A stretch of 46,662 bases of DNA from UBA1370 sp964515115 (GTDB lineage Bacteria > Patescibacteriota > Microgenomatia > UBA1400 > PJMF01). The stretch covers positions 1 to 46,662 of the forward strand of contig CAZESB010000005.1 in the NCBI GenBank assembly GCA_964515115.1. Direction: 5' to 3'. The position numbers were made by a program, and so were the translations under genes. The notes beneath the pieces are model-generated. The model saw nothing but the letters and a program-made list of their open reading frames with translations. It was not told the DNA's origin and did not search any database. Positions 1-6,786 of the stretch are shown one piece after another; position 1 is the stretch's first letter; the number at the start of each line of letters is the position of its first letter.

Positions 1-54
1 TAGAGCAACTGCCTTCTAAGCAGTAGGCCGCAGGTTCGAATCCTGCTTGGCGCA
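1..54 (+). tRNA. tRNA-Arg(TCT), 5' part cut by window edge
   Basis: The anticodon stem ACTGC/GCAGT encloses the loop CTTCTAA, giving anticodon TCT. A T arm GCAGG-TTCGAAT-CCTGC and a 3' acceptor strand TTGGCGC with discriminator A follow. The 5' acceptor strand and D arm lie outside the window. No CCA is encoded. Confidence 0.93.
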
Positions 55-141
55 CTCAGAAACTGTTCCCAACCCATCGTCGATCTCTCATCTATTATTT
101 TTCTCTTACAAGCTTCTGCGGTTGAGTTAATTATCCTCGCT

Positions 142-147
142 TATAGT
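142..147 (+). promoter_or_regulatory. -10 box of the 115-residue gene
   Basis: TATAGT ends 8 bases before the ATG at 156. The transcript would start at or next to the start codon. Confidence 0.6.
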
Positions 148-155
148 TAGGACTC

Positions 156-503
156 ATGAATAGAAGAAGAACGACCTCACACACGGAAATCAAGCACTGG
201 GCGACCGAAAGAGGAGCCAAGCCTGCTTTGTCATATGTTTTGACTCAACAAGAAGGCGGAAAGCTAGAAAAAGAGTTGGTGTTTGTTTTTTCCGACTCAA
301 TTTCAGAATCGGCGGCTCTAAAGTTTTTAGACTGGGATAAGTTTCTCAGAATTTTTGATAAGCAAAGGTTATATTTACTTTACGACGAGGTGGAGCAGAA
401 AAGTGACTACTACAGTTTTGAGCAGTTAGAAAATCTTGAGAGTTTTTACGCTGATAATAGCAAAAATTGGCAGCAGAGAACTAAAACTATGGTTTATAAA
501 TAA
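156..503 (+). CDS. small uncharacterised protein of the EIRRW-ERGG-PA type
   Basis: This 115-residue soluble protein has no signal peptide or membrane segment. Its N-terminus (TTSHTEIKHWATERGAKPA) and middle (LDWDKFLRIFDKQRLYLLY) resemble a widespread family of short proteins of unknown function. Members of that family carry an N-terminal EIRRWAEERGG-PA motif and a later SWEEFFKKFDE-LAFLYQ motif. I recall this family from memory and could not search it. The last 40 residues are polar and not recognised. The gene stands alone between two tRNA genes, with its own -10 box directly upstream. Some databases carry misleading enzyme names for this family, so no enzymatic role should be assumed. Confidence 0.7.
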   Translation: MNRRRTTSHTEIKHWATERGAKPALSYVLTQQEGGKLEKELVFVFSDSISESAALKFLDWDKFLRIFDKQRLYLLYDEVEQKSDYYSFEQLENLESFYADNSKNWQQRTKTMVYK

Positions 504-586
504 AAGTAAAAGCTAACCAACTAATTGATGCAAGGCGGAAATTTAGCCGTTGCTAGATTCCCCATTTTTGTTACGATGGTTCGGCT

Positions 587-1051
587 ATGGAATTAAAGAG
601 CCGCTATTATCTCAAGGTACCCAAATCAACAATTTTACTTACTTTTTTTGCTCTTTTTAATTTAATCGCTTTAAGTATCTATCTTTGGCTATCAGCCGCT
701 GCCATTCCACAATACTTGTTTTTTATTCTTTCTTTTGCCGGATTTTACATCGGTTTTTCGATCTTCAAAATCATCTGGTGGAACGTGTTTAGTCGCGGAT
801 GGCTGAAAATCACTTCGGAAAAGATCTCTTTCATGAAATACTTTTCGGCCACCACTATCAATATCGAGGATATTCTTGATATTAATATTCCCGGCCTGGA
901 TGATTCGGCGCCACTTTCCGACTGCATTAATATTTCGGCCATTGCTTCACATCTGCAGCAAACCACTTTTCAGATAATTATCCCCATGGTTTTCTTCCCT
1001 TTGGAGGACCAGGAATTACTGCCACTTCTCCTCAGCAGCGTGACAAAATAG
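587..1051 (+). CDS. two-TM membrane protein of unknown function
   Basis: The 154-residue protein begins with two hydrophobic segments (about residues 15-37 and 41-63). A tryptophan-rich junction and a soluble part of about 85 residues follow. A tail of alternating beta-like stretches (LKITSEKISF, INIEDILDINIPG, TTFQIIIPM) behind an N-terminal TM hairpin resembles bacterial PH-like (YdbT or STM3941-type) membrane proteins, but the match is by shape only. A TACGAT hexamer ends 9 bases before the ATG and is the likely -10. The gene ends 11 bases before the tRNA-His -10 box. Function unknown. Confidence 0.7.
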   Translation: MELKSRYYLKVPKSTILLTFFALFNLIALSIYLWLSAAAIPQYLFFILSFAGFYIGFSIFKIIWWNVFSRGWLKITSEKISFMKYFSATTINIEDILDINIPGLDDSAPLSDCINISAIASHLQQTTFQIIIPMVFFPLEDQELLPLLLSSVTK

Positions 1052-1067
1052 CCTGGTTTAGTATAAT
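1040..1067 (+). promoter_or_regulatory. promoter of tRNA-His
   Basis: A GTGACA hexamer (1040-1045) and TATAAT (1062-1067) are 16 bases apart. The tRNA starts 20 bases after the -10 box. The -35 lies inside the 3' end of the upstream gene. Confidence 0.6.
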
Positions 1068-1086
1068 ATAACTTCCACGTGTCGAT

Positions 1087-1161
1087 GGTGGTATTAGCTC
1101 AGTTGGTTAGAGCGCCTCCCTGTGGAGGAGGAGGTCGCCGGTTCGAGTCCGGTATACCACC
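1087..1161 (+). tRNA. tRNA-His(GTG)
   Basis: The anticodon stem CCTCC/GGAGG encloses CTGTGGA, so the anticodon is GTG. The acceptor GTGGTAT/ATACCAC is preceded by an encoded extra G (1087) that pairs with C73 (1161). That G-1 is the identity element of tRNA-His. A full CCA is not encoded. The accessory array begins immediately downstream. Confidence 0.95.
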
Positions 1162-1239
1162 CAGACTTTTAGCATGATTACCCCCCCCTAGCGAGAATCA
1201 AAGTGATTATTGCAAATCCATCTGAGTAGTAATTATTGC

Positions 1240-1245
1240 TATAAT
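1240..1245 (+). promoter_or_regulatory. -10 box of the ANT(6)-like gene
   Basis: A perfect TATAAT ends 6 bases before the ATG at 1252. This favours that ATG over the TTG at 1210, which lies upstream of the -10 box. Confidence 0.7.
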
Positions 1246-1251
1246 TTGCCT

Positions 1252-2088
1252 ATGAATACTTCAAAAGATTTGGTTATAGAAAAATTAAAAAAGTGGGCTG
1301 AGGTAGAAGAAACAGTATTGGCATCAATCTTAACTAGTTCAAGAGCTAATGCTAGCTCTAACGTGGACGAGCTCTCTGATTATGATGTGGCGCTGTATGT
1401 TAGAGATTCAAGTAAATATCTTAATGATGACTGGTTAACTACTTTTGGAGATGTTCTGATCAAATGGCCAGAGCAACCTCAGACAACTTTCGACAAAAAT
1501 TGGATCACAAGGTTAGTTTTATTCCAAAACAAAACAAGAATAGACTTTCAAATCACGACTAATGCATTGATTCCCCCTTCTGACTATGATTTTGGTTACC
1601 AAGTTCTAGTAGATAAAGAAAATATAGCTACAAACTTTCCCAAAGCAACTTTGAGTGAGCAAATTATCAAAAAACCTACGCAAGCTGAGTTCGCTACTCT
1701 TATCAACGATTACTATTGGGATAGTACCTATGTAATTAAAAACATAATTAGAGGCGATCTTTTTTATGCAAAATATATGTTTGATTCAGTAATGAGGTTT
1801 GAATACTTTGAAAAAATGATTGAGTGGTACATTGGTTCAGCAAATTCATGGAGTGTAGGAACCAATAAGCACGGTCGAGATTTTCAGAAATATCTGGATC
1901 AGTCCACCTGGGATGAGATACAACAAACATTCGCTGGTGCTGACTTACAGCAAACTAAAACTGCTTTTTACAAAATGAATGAGCTTTTCAATAGGTTAGC
2001 AAAATTTGTTGCTAAAGATCTGAACTACAAATTTCCAGATGATTTAGTCGAACATATGAATAGATATTTTAGTTCGGTCAATAAATAA
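1252..2088 (+). CDS. aminoglycoside 6-nucleotidyltransferase family (AadE/AadK-like)
   Basis: The 278-residue protein has the layout of the streptomycin adenylyltransferase family. An N-terminal nucleotidyltransferase core carries the SSRAN...LSDYDVALYV metal-binding pattern (aspartates two apart). The helical C-terminal half has the family-like stretch VIKNIIRGDLFYAKYMFD and a later WSVGTNKHGRDFQKYL. Known members transfer AMP to the 6-hydroxyl of streptomycin. Many relatives are untested, so resistance is only inferred. The TATAAT just upstream decides the ATG at 1252. This is the first gene of the accessory array, is clearly AT-rich, and is followed by repeat copy 1. Aminoglycoside nucleotidyltransferases are common cargo of mobile gene cassettes. 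Confidence 0.88.
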   Translation: MNTSKDLVIEKLKKWAEVEETVLASILTSSRANASSNVDELSDYDVALYVRDSSKYLNDDWLTTFGDVLIKWPEQPQTTFDKNWITRLVLFQNKTRIDFQITTNALIPPSDYDFGYQVLVDKENIATNFPKATLSEQIIKKPTQAEFATLINDYYWDSTYVIKNIIRGDLFYAKYMFDSVMRFEYFEKMIEWYIGSANSWSVGTNKHGRDFQKYLDQSTWDEIQQTFAGADLQQTKTAFYKMNELFNRLAKFVAKDLNYKFPDDLVEHMNRYFSSVNK

Positions 2089-2095
2089 GTAATTT

Positions 2096-2251
2096 TTATA
2101 TCCTGATGGCTGATATTTGTGAGATTTCATTAAGCCTCAACCTAACCAACCCCACCTGCACCGCATCATCAAAAGCTGATAAAATACGCTCAATAGACTT
2201 GATAATACCCGAGTCCAGATCTAAACTTGTATTTCTGGGTATTGGACCCAT
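2096..2251 (-). CDS. conserved short ORF of array repeat, copy 1 (51 residues)
   Basis: On the opposite strand to the cassette genes, an ATG at 2251 opens a frame of 51 codons ending TAA. It begins MGPIPRNTSLDLDS and continues ...SIERILSAFDDAVQVGLVRLRL. Copies 2 and 4 keep this sequence with mainly third-position changes, which suggests past or present translation. The frame remains open upstream of the ATG for 16 codons but with no other usual start. No known domain is recognised. The peptide is predicted to be helical. It may be a real small protein or a coding relic inside a recombination site. Confidence 0.4.
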   Translation of the reverse strand: MGPIPRNTSLDLDSGIIKSIERILSAFDDAVQVGLVRLRLNEISQISAIRI

Positions 2252-2293
2252 TGCTTTTAAGCCACAACTTGTCCCCCTTACTAATACTTGTAA
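2096..2293 (-). repeat. array repeat, copy 1
   Basis: The core at about 2113-2250 matches copies 2 and 4 closely. Examples are CCCACCTGCACCGCATCATC and, near the end, CTGGGTATTGGACCC. A weaker tail continues to about 2293. The copy lies between the ANT(6)-like gene and the NUDIX gene. Confidence 0.85.
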
Positions 2294-2375
2294 GTAACTT
2301 CATTCCTCAATGATTTCGCATTGGACTGATACAATAAACGCAATTGTCAAAAACTGAGTAAAATCAGGAAGATCT

Positions 2376-2831
2376 ATGAGAATAATCCACCGCACTATAG
2401 TTGCTGCTCTCATTTTTTCTAAAGATGGCAAATTGCTCATTGGAATGAAAGACCAAGCCAAAGGTGGCGTATATACTGATTGTTGGCACATCCCGGGAGG
2501 TGGTATTGACGAAGGTGAAGACAAAATTACCACTCTGAAAAGAGAATTGGTAGAAGAAGTTGGTCTTGATATAACAAACCAGAAGATCAGCTTAGTGAGC
2601 GAAGATGGTAAGGGAGAAAGCGAAAAAACACTCGCAAATGGGGAGAAAGTACTTTGTGAAATGAGTTTTTATGTTTATAGGGTGGATCTAGATCAAGATG
2701 CTATCGTAGTACAAGTTGAACTTAATGATGACCTAGTTAAAACCGAATGGGTAAACTTGGATCAACTCTCCAACTATAAGCTTACGCCACCTTCGATTCA
2801 ACTATTCACAAAACTTGGCTGGCTTGAATAG
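2376..2831 (+). CDS. NUDIX hydrolase
   Basis: The 151-residue protein has the NUDIX box GGGIDEGEDKITTLKRELVE followed by EVGLDI, at about residues 41-66. This matches GX5EX7REUXEEXGU, the Mg-binding catalytic helix that cleaves nucleoside diphosphates linked to other groups. The N-terminal strand AALIFSKDGKLLIGMKDQ is typical of MutT-like members. The exact substrate cannot be read from the sequence. TAAAAT lies 11 bases before the ATG. It is the second unit of the accessory array, with repeat copy 1 upstream and copy 2 downstream, and is AT-rich like its neighbours. Confidence 0.9.
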   Translation: MRIIHRTIVAALIFSKDGKLLIGMKDQAKGGVYTDCWHIPGGGIDEGEDKITTLKRELVEEVGLDITNQKISLVSEDGKGESEKTLANGEKVLCEMSFYVYRVDLDQDAIVVQVELNDDLVKTEWVNLDQLSNYKLTPPSIQLFTKLGWLE

Positions 2832-2991
2832 AATAAAGTTGTCTTATCTCAGTAGACCGTAGCCTCACCACCCCAACCTGCGCCGCATCATCAAAAGCTG
2901 TTAGAATTCGCTCAATAGAACTTGTAATAACCGAATCCAGATCTAAACTTGTATTTCTGGGTATTGGACCCATCCTTTTAACCTGAAACAA
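2806..2991 (-). CDS. conserved short ORF of array repeat, copy 2 (61 residues)
   Basis: An ATG at 2991 opens a 61-codon frame. Residues 8-47 (GPIPRNTSLDLDSV...SIERILTAFDDAAQ...) repeat the peptide of copies 1 and 4. The last 13 or so codons run into the NUDIX 3' end on the other strand, so the C-terminus is not conserved. It is the longest ATG-started version of the family here. Function unknown. A translated small protein and a coding relic both remain possible. Confidence 0.4.
   Translation of the reverse strand: MFQVKRMGPIPRNTSLDLDSVITSSIERILTAFDDAAQVGVVRLRSTEIRQLYSIQASQVL
2841..2991 (-). repeat. array repeat, copy 2
   Basis: The core at 2843-2972 aligns with copies 1 and 4 over its whole length, including the shared ATCCAGATCTAAACTTGTAT and the GGGTATTGGACCC end. 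It starts 10 bases after the NUDIX stop codon. Confidence 0.85.
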
Positions 2992-3097
2992 GATACCCTG
3001 ACTGATAATTACAAGTATTCTTCCTCTTTAAATTGGTGGATTTTTAACTTAATTTTCAGAACCAAGAAAAGCAATATTTTGATATGATGTATGTAAT

Positions 3098-3925
3098 ATG
3101 AAAATACTAGTTATAGGTGATATACACATTGGTGATTCTAGAGAATCCACAACTCATCCAGGTATCGTTAGACAAGCAAACACACAATCGGAAAAAACTC
3201 TAAAAGATTTAATTCCAAAACTTAATAATTTTGGTTTTGATCTAGTTGTTCATTCTGGTGATGCATTAAGGGATACATACGAAAAAGAAGTTGATGAGAC
3301 AAACCTCACCAAGACACTTACCTTATTAAGTGAACTGAAAGTGCCAACAATTCATCTAATTGGAAATCATGAACTCAGGGCATTCTCAAGAAACGAGGTT
3401 GAAAACATTTATAGAAAAGCAAAAATAGATCCCATATTCTATGGCATGCAGGAGTACTCCGATTTTCGCATTGTATGGTTAGATATCGAGTTGGATAGTA
3501 ATGATAAAGCATATTTACCTAAAAACACACTCGAATGGCTTGACACGCTACCCAAAGATAACAAGCCATCAATTATTTTTTCTCATTACTCATTAATACC
3601 GATAGATGAAAAAGGCACTTTTTACTTTGAGAAACAACCAGAAACCATGCACCTAGAAAATGCTACTGATGTTCGAACAGCTCTCGCCCATATAAACCCA
3701 CTGATTCATATTAACGGCCATGTGCATTTACTTACCCACCAACAAGAAAACAAAACCCACTATATTTCAGCTCCGTCTTTTTCTGAAAACATTGCGGGCG
3801 AAACTCACTTAGACAACAATCCAGGTATCTATTCAGTTTTAGAAATAAAGGACACTACTTTTGTTTTTTCCACTTACAGCGGTCAATTTACATTTGCAAA
3901 AATTCAAGGAGAACTAGAAAAATAA
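3098..3925 (+). CDS. calcineurin-like metallophosphoesterase
   Basis: The 275-residue protein has the five metal-site motifs of the family: GDIHIGD near the start, HSGDAL (about 49-54), GNHE (about 87-90), SHYS (about 162-165) and GHVH (about 203-206). Such enzymes use two metal ions to cleave phosphate esters of nucleotides, nucleic acids or proteins. The substrate here is unknown. There is no signal peptide, so it should act in the cytoplasm. A TATGAT hexamer ends 9 bases before the ATG. The cupin gene follows after 10 bases, so the two form one transcription unit, the third unit of the array. Confidence 0.9.
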   Translation: MKILVIGDIHIGDSRESTTHPGIVRQANTQSEKTLKDLIPKLNNFGFDLVVHSGDALRDTYEKEVDETNLTKTLTLLSELKVPTIHLIGNHELRAFSRNEVENIYRKAKIDPIFYGMQEYSDFRIVWLDIELDSNDKAYLPKNTLEWLDTLPKDNKPSIIFSHYSLIPIDEKGTFYFEKQPETMHLENATDVRTALAHINPLIHINGHVHLLTHQQENKTHYISAPSFSENIAGETHLDNNPGIYSVLEIKDTTFVFSTYSGQFTFAKIQGELEK

Positions 3926-3935
3926 GGAAGAAAAT

Positions 3936-4286
3936 ATGCCATTAAAGTTTCAAATTAAACACATTTCACAAATTCCGTTCGAAGGAACCCATGCATTACC
4001 AAATACTAGGCAGACTCTTGCGACAAAAGATGATGTTGTTACTGACAACATTGATGCACTCACCAAAGGTGTTTTACCACCCGGAAAAGTTTGGGATTGG
4101 CATAAGCACGAAGAACATGATGAGCTCTGCATCGTATTGAAAGGTGAAGGGAAGTTCTTTTGGGAGGATGAAGTCGTTGACTACAAACCAGAAGATGTGA
4201 TTATTATTCCTGCTAACAGCACACATAAAATTGAAGCACTTGGCGATGTTAATAATGAGTTTTATTTTGTAAGAATCAAAATTTAA
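3936..4286 (+). CDS. small cupin-domain protein
   Basis: The 116-residue protein is a single cupin barrel. Motif 1 is seen as WHKHEEHDELCIVLKGEGKF and motif 2 as PEDVIIIPANSTHKIEALG, with the usual histidine and glutamate metal ligands. Cupins this small may be dioxygenases, isomerases or ligand sensors, so no activity can be assigned. The start is supported by an AAGGAAG Shine-Dalgarno-like sequence placed as expected for the second gene of an operon. This contrasts with the leaderless first genes. It shares a transcription unit with the phosphoesterase and is followed by repeat copy 3. Confidence 0.87.
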   Translation: MPLKFQIKHISQIPFEGTHALPNTRQTLATKDDVVTDNIDALTKGVLPPGKVWDWHKHEEHDELCIVLKGEGKFFWEDEVVDYKPEDVIIIPANSTHKIEALGDVNNEFYFVRIKI

Positions 4287-4310
4287 CATCAACTAGTAAT
4301 AGTATTGATT

Positions 4311-4400
4311 GCAACTATCTCACCCAGTCTCAATCTCACCAACCCCACCTGCACCACATCATCAAAAGAATCAGTAAAACTCGGATCAATAGTTGACAAA
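4311..4400 (-). repeat. array repeat, copy 3 (truncated)
   Basis: Only the half containing CAACCCCACCTGCACCACATCATC is conserved. The other half, which encodes GPIPR...SIERIL in other copies, is missing or beyond recognition. On the minus strand the reading frame FDDVVQVGLVRLRLGEI is kept. The copy lies between the cupin gene and the toxin gene. Confidence 0.75.
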
Positions 4401-4432
4401 CTGTAGTTTATAACCTACAATACAATTGTATC

Positions 4433-4744
4433 ATGGAAATCCTAAAAACAGACAGCTTCGATAAGTGGTTAAAGAAATTAAAGGATAAAAAAGCTAAAGC
4501 AATTATCCAAGTAAGCATCAACCGCTTGATCGAAGAAAATATAGGAAAAACAAGATCTCTAGGAGAAGGAATTCACGAAAAGAAAATTAATTATGGACCT
4601 GGATACAGACTATATTTTATAAACCACAACCAAAGCATAATAGTTTTGCTTTGTGGAGGAAATAAATCAACCCAACAAAGTGATATTAAACAAGCGAAAA
4701 TCATAGCTAAAGAAGTAAATATAGAAATGAAAGGAAAAATATGA
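4433..4744 (+). CDS. RelE/HigB-type toxin of a toxin-antitoxin pair
   Basis: The 103-residue basic protein resembles the phage-derived Gp49-like/HigB addiction-module family. Recognisable are FDKWLKKLKDKKAKAII near the start, then GPGYRLYFINHNQSIIVLLCGGNKSTQ, the usual RelE-fold strand pair ending in a GG-K-TQ turn. Family members cut mRNA in ribosomes. The downstream gene encodes the matching antitoxin and overlaps by ATGA. In this gene order the toxin comes first, as in HigBA modules. TACAAT lies 11 bases before the ATG. Toxin-antitoxin pairs are typical stabilising cargo of cassette arrays and islands. Confidence 0.9.
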   Translation: MEILKTDSFDKWLKKLKDKKAKAIIQVSINRLIEENIGKTRSLGEGIHEKKINYGPGYRLYFINHNQSIIVLLCGGNKSTQQSDIKQAKIIAKEVNIEMKGKI

Positions 4745-5013
4745 AAATCACAAAATACAACGCAACCGATTATCTAAAAACAGAAGCAGATATCAAAGAA
4801 TACCTCAACGCTTCTTTTGAAACTGGAGACAGCAAACTAATTGCCAGAGCACTTGGCGATGTAGCCAAAATTAAAGGCATGAGCAAAGTTGCTAGGGCTA
4901 CTAAATTAGACAGAAGTAGTTTGTACAATTCCCTTACAACCGAGGGTGATCCAAAATTAAGTACTTTAACCAAACTCATTGAAAGCTTTGGGTATACTTT
5001 TTCAGTTAAATAA
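4741..5013 (+). CDS. HigA-type antitoxin (addiction module antidote)
   Basis: The 90-residue protein matches the short HigA-like antidote family. It has an N-terminal DYLKTEADIKEYLNASFE segment, then ALGDVAKIKGMSKVARATKLDRSSLYNSL, a helix-turn-helix. A tail TLTKLIESFGYTFSV follows. The start codon overlaps the toxin stop as ATGA and is preceded by AAAGGA, so translation is probably coupled. The antitoxin should bind the toxin and repress their common promoter. Its stop codon lies 8 bases inside the opposite-strand short ORF of repeat copy 4. Confidence 0.9.
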   Translation: MKITKYNATDYLKTEADIKEYLNASFETGDSKLIARALGDVAKIKGMSKVARATKLDRSSLYNSLTTEGDPKLSTLTKLIESFGYTFSVK

Positions 5014-5182
5014 TGTTGCTGATTTCTGCTAGTCGCAACCTCACCAACCCCACCTGCACCACATCATCAAATGCTGTTAAAATCCGCTCAATAGACTTCG
5101 CAACAACCGAGTCCAGCTCTAAACTTGTATGTCTGGGTATTGGACCCCAAACTTTTATCTTCGGTTGAGTTACCTTAACCAA
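5006..5182 (-). repeat. array repeat, copy 4
   Basis: The core at 5018-5148 is nearly identical in places to copies 1 and 2, for example CTCACCAACCCCACCTGCAC and GTCTGGGTATTGGACCCC. The tail to about 5189 loosely matches the tails of copies 1 and 2 (AATAATTAAAAG against AATAATTACAAG). Confidence 0.85.
5006..5182 (-). CDS. conserved short ORF of array repeat, copy 4 (58 residues)
   Basis: A TTG at 5182 opens a frame of 58 codons ending TAA. It reads ...KVWGPIPRHTSLELDS then SIERILTAFDDVVQVGLVRL and ends LAEISNII. The WGP also occurs in copy 5, so the peptide extends further upstream than the ATG of copy 1. It overlaps the antitoxin stop codon by 8 bases, tail to tail. No domain is recognised and no clear promoter was seen. 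Confidence 0.4.
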   Translation of the reverse strand: MVKVTQPKIKVWGPIPRHTSLELDSVVAKSIERILTAFDDVVQVGLVRLRLAEISNII

Positions 5183-5241
5183 TAATTAAAAGAAGCTTAG
5201 TAAGCTAGGCTGACTATGATTGTTAATTCACAATAATCTGT

Positions 5242-5247
5242 TATTCT
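5242..5247 (+). promoter_or_regulatory. -10 box of the VOC gene
   Basis: TATTCT ends 6 bases before the ATG at 5254, the same spacing as at the strongest leaderless promoters here. Confidence 0.5.
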
Positions 5248-5253
5248 AAATCT

Positions 5254-5679
5254 ATGATTACAATAAATCCTTGGGTTAATTTCAACGGTAATGCTGAAGA
5301 AGCATTTAGCTTTTATAAATCTGTTTTTGGGGGAGACTTTTCAAAAGTCATACGCTTCAAAGATATCGCAACGGAGGAATTTCCTGTAGCAGAAAATGAA
5401 GCAGAAAAAATAATGTACATTGCATTACCTATTGGGAATGGTGCGATGATGATAGCCAATGATGTCCCAGAAGTTTTGGGGCGAGTCAATGAACGCGAAA
5501 ATCGTAGCAAAATTGTGGTAAGTACTGGAAGTAAAGAAGAAGCAGACAGATTATTTTCTGCCCTTTCTGCTGGAGGAGAAGTAGAAGGACCGATAGGTGA
5601 CAGTCCCTGGGGTTCGTATGCGGGTATGTTTCGAGATAAATACGGTATTGAGTGGATAATTGAATTTACCCCAAACTAA
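5254..5679 (+). CDS. VOC (PhnB-like glyoxalase superfamily) protein
   Basis: The 141-residue protein begins ITINPWVNFNGNAEEAFSFY, then KSVFGG, and ends WGSYAGMFRDKYGIEWIIEF. Both ends are typical of PhnB-like members of the vicinal-oxygen-chelate superfamily. This group includes isomerases, dioxygenases and antibiotic-binding resistance proteins. The PhnB-like branch is mostly of unknown activity. It forms a one-gene unit of the array with its own -10 box, and repeat copy 5 follows it. Confidence 0.88.
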   Translation: MITINPWVNFNGNAEEAFSFYKSVFGGDFSKVIRFKDIATEEFPVAENEAEKIMYIALPIGNGAMMIANDVPEVLGRVNERENRSKIVVSTGSKEEADRLFSALSAGGEVEGPIGDSPWGSYAGMFRDKYGIEWIIEFTPN

Positions 5680-5707
5680 TAGAGTCAGAGCATACACACA
5701 TTTTTTT

Positions 5708-5872
5708 TCAGATCTGCTTGAGATTTTTGATTTCGTTTAATCGCAGATCAACCAGCTCAAACTGCACCGCATCATCAAACACTGCCAAAATACGACTAAC
5801 ACACCGAGAGATTACTTCATTAAACTGTTCATTTGTAATACTTGGTGACGGACCCCAGGTAATCGCGTTTCA
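5708..5872 (-). repeat. array repeat, copy 5 (most diverged)
   Basis: Short blocks such as CTGCACCGCATCATCAAA and GGACCCCAGG still align with the other copies. On the minus strand an uninterrupted 54-codon frame reads ITWGPSPSIT...VSRILAVFDDAVQFELVDLRLNEI, clearly related to copies 1, 2 and 4. No usual start codon is present, so expression is doubtful. Confidence 0.75.
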
Positions 5873-5898
5873 TTATGACAAACTAAAAAACAAGACCC

Positions 5899-6786
5899 AT
5901 GACAGACGAATCACTGAGATTACCACAAGCATTACAGTGGGAAAAAATTACTTCTGATAACCGAGAGCTTTCTCCCGAACAACAGGAGAAGTTTGCTCAA
6001 GTCATTGGTCGGACATTAGCATCATCGGAAGTTCTTAGACTTCAAGCCCAAGAGCAAGGTATCAATATCTCAAAAGATTCAATTCAAACAACTTTTATTT
6101 TGCTTGCTGAGGTCATATACGACCTTTTAGAAGCCTCCTCAATAGACACTATTCCCTACATCATTCCTGTTCCTAACCTGGATGAAAAAAAGATTGCGGC
6201 TTACACTAAAGACCTTGAAACAGGTCGGCATCTCATCATTTTTAGCTCAAAGAAAATTGCTCAAGCTGCACAAGTTTTAGAAGATGCAGCAAACGATACC
6301 CCTCCTATACAACTCACTACAGATGAACTAGCTGAGGCAGTATATGCAATCGCTCACGAAATGGGACACCTGCGTCAGAGTGAAAAACTTCCATATTTCC
6401 ATGAAAAAGAAGCTCATAATACAGGCAATTGGGAACATACCCAAGAAAATCTTATGGCATATAATAATGACTTAGCAGAAACAAATGCCCATGCTGTAGC
6501 CATTCGTTATCTCAAAGCAAAAAAACAAGCGGAGCAACAAAGTCCGCTGTGGCAAGCGTTAGATTTTTCTAGAGTGATAGGTCGTACTATAGAAATACAA
6601 GGCAGGCACAAAATGTTAGCTGATATTCTCAAAGTTAACAAAATTATCGATGAAAGAGATGAAACTATAGATTCGGAAACCTATACGAGATTGCAAAAAA
6701 GAGCAAAGTTATTGGTGGAAAGGATTCAAAGTAGCTACGCTAGACTTGATAAAGCTCATGAGAAACTTGGGAGTACGACACTCTAA
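5899..6786 (+). CDS. HExxH-containing putative zinc metallopeptidase
   Basis: In this 295-residue protein, residues 153-157 read HEMGH, the zinc-binding HExxH motif, within a helix VYAIAHEMGHLRQ. A second helix, DLAETNAHAVAIRYL (192-206), carries E194, a plausible third ligand. This spacing fits a gluzincin-like site. No signal peptide is seen, so it is probably cytoplasmic. The N-terminal half (residues 1-135) is not recognised. It is the last gene of the accessory array. A strong terminator follows it directly and no further repeat was found after it. Function is inferred from the motif only. Confidence 0.7.
   Translation: MTDESLRLPQALQWEKITSDNRELSPEQQEKFAQVIGRTLASSEVLRLQAQEQGINISKDSIQTTFILLAEVIYDLLEASSIDTIPYIIPVPNLDEKKIAAYTKDLETGRHLIIFSSKKIAQAAQVLEDAANDTPPIQLTTDELAEAVYAIAHEMGHLRQSEKLPYFHEKEAHNTGNWEHTQENLMAYNNDLAETNAHAVAIRYLKAKKQAEQQSPLWQALDFSRVIGRTIEIQGRHKMLADILKVNKIIDERDETIDSETYTRLQKRAKLLVERIQSSYARLDKAHEKLGSTTL

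Noticed and set aside
2106..2297. Plus-strand frame of 63 codons in repeat copy 1
   Set aside because: It is the complement of the conserved minus-strand peptide and is not conserved as protein.
5718..5957. Plus-strand frame of 79 codons over repeat copy 5
   Set aside because: It reads antisense through the repeat and into the start of the peptidase gene, with no similarity to other copies in that frame.
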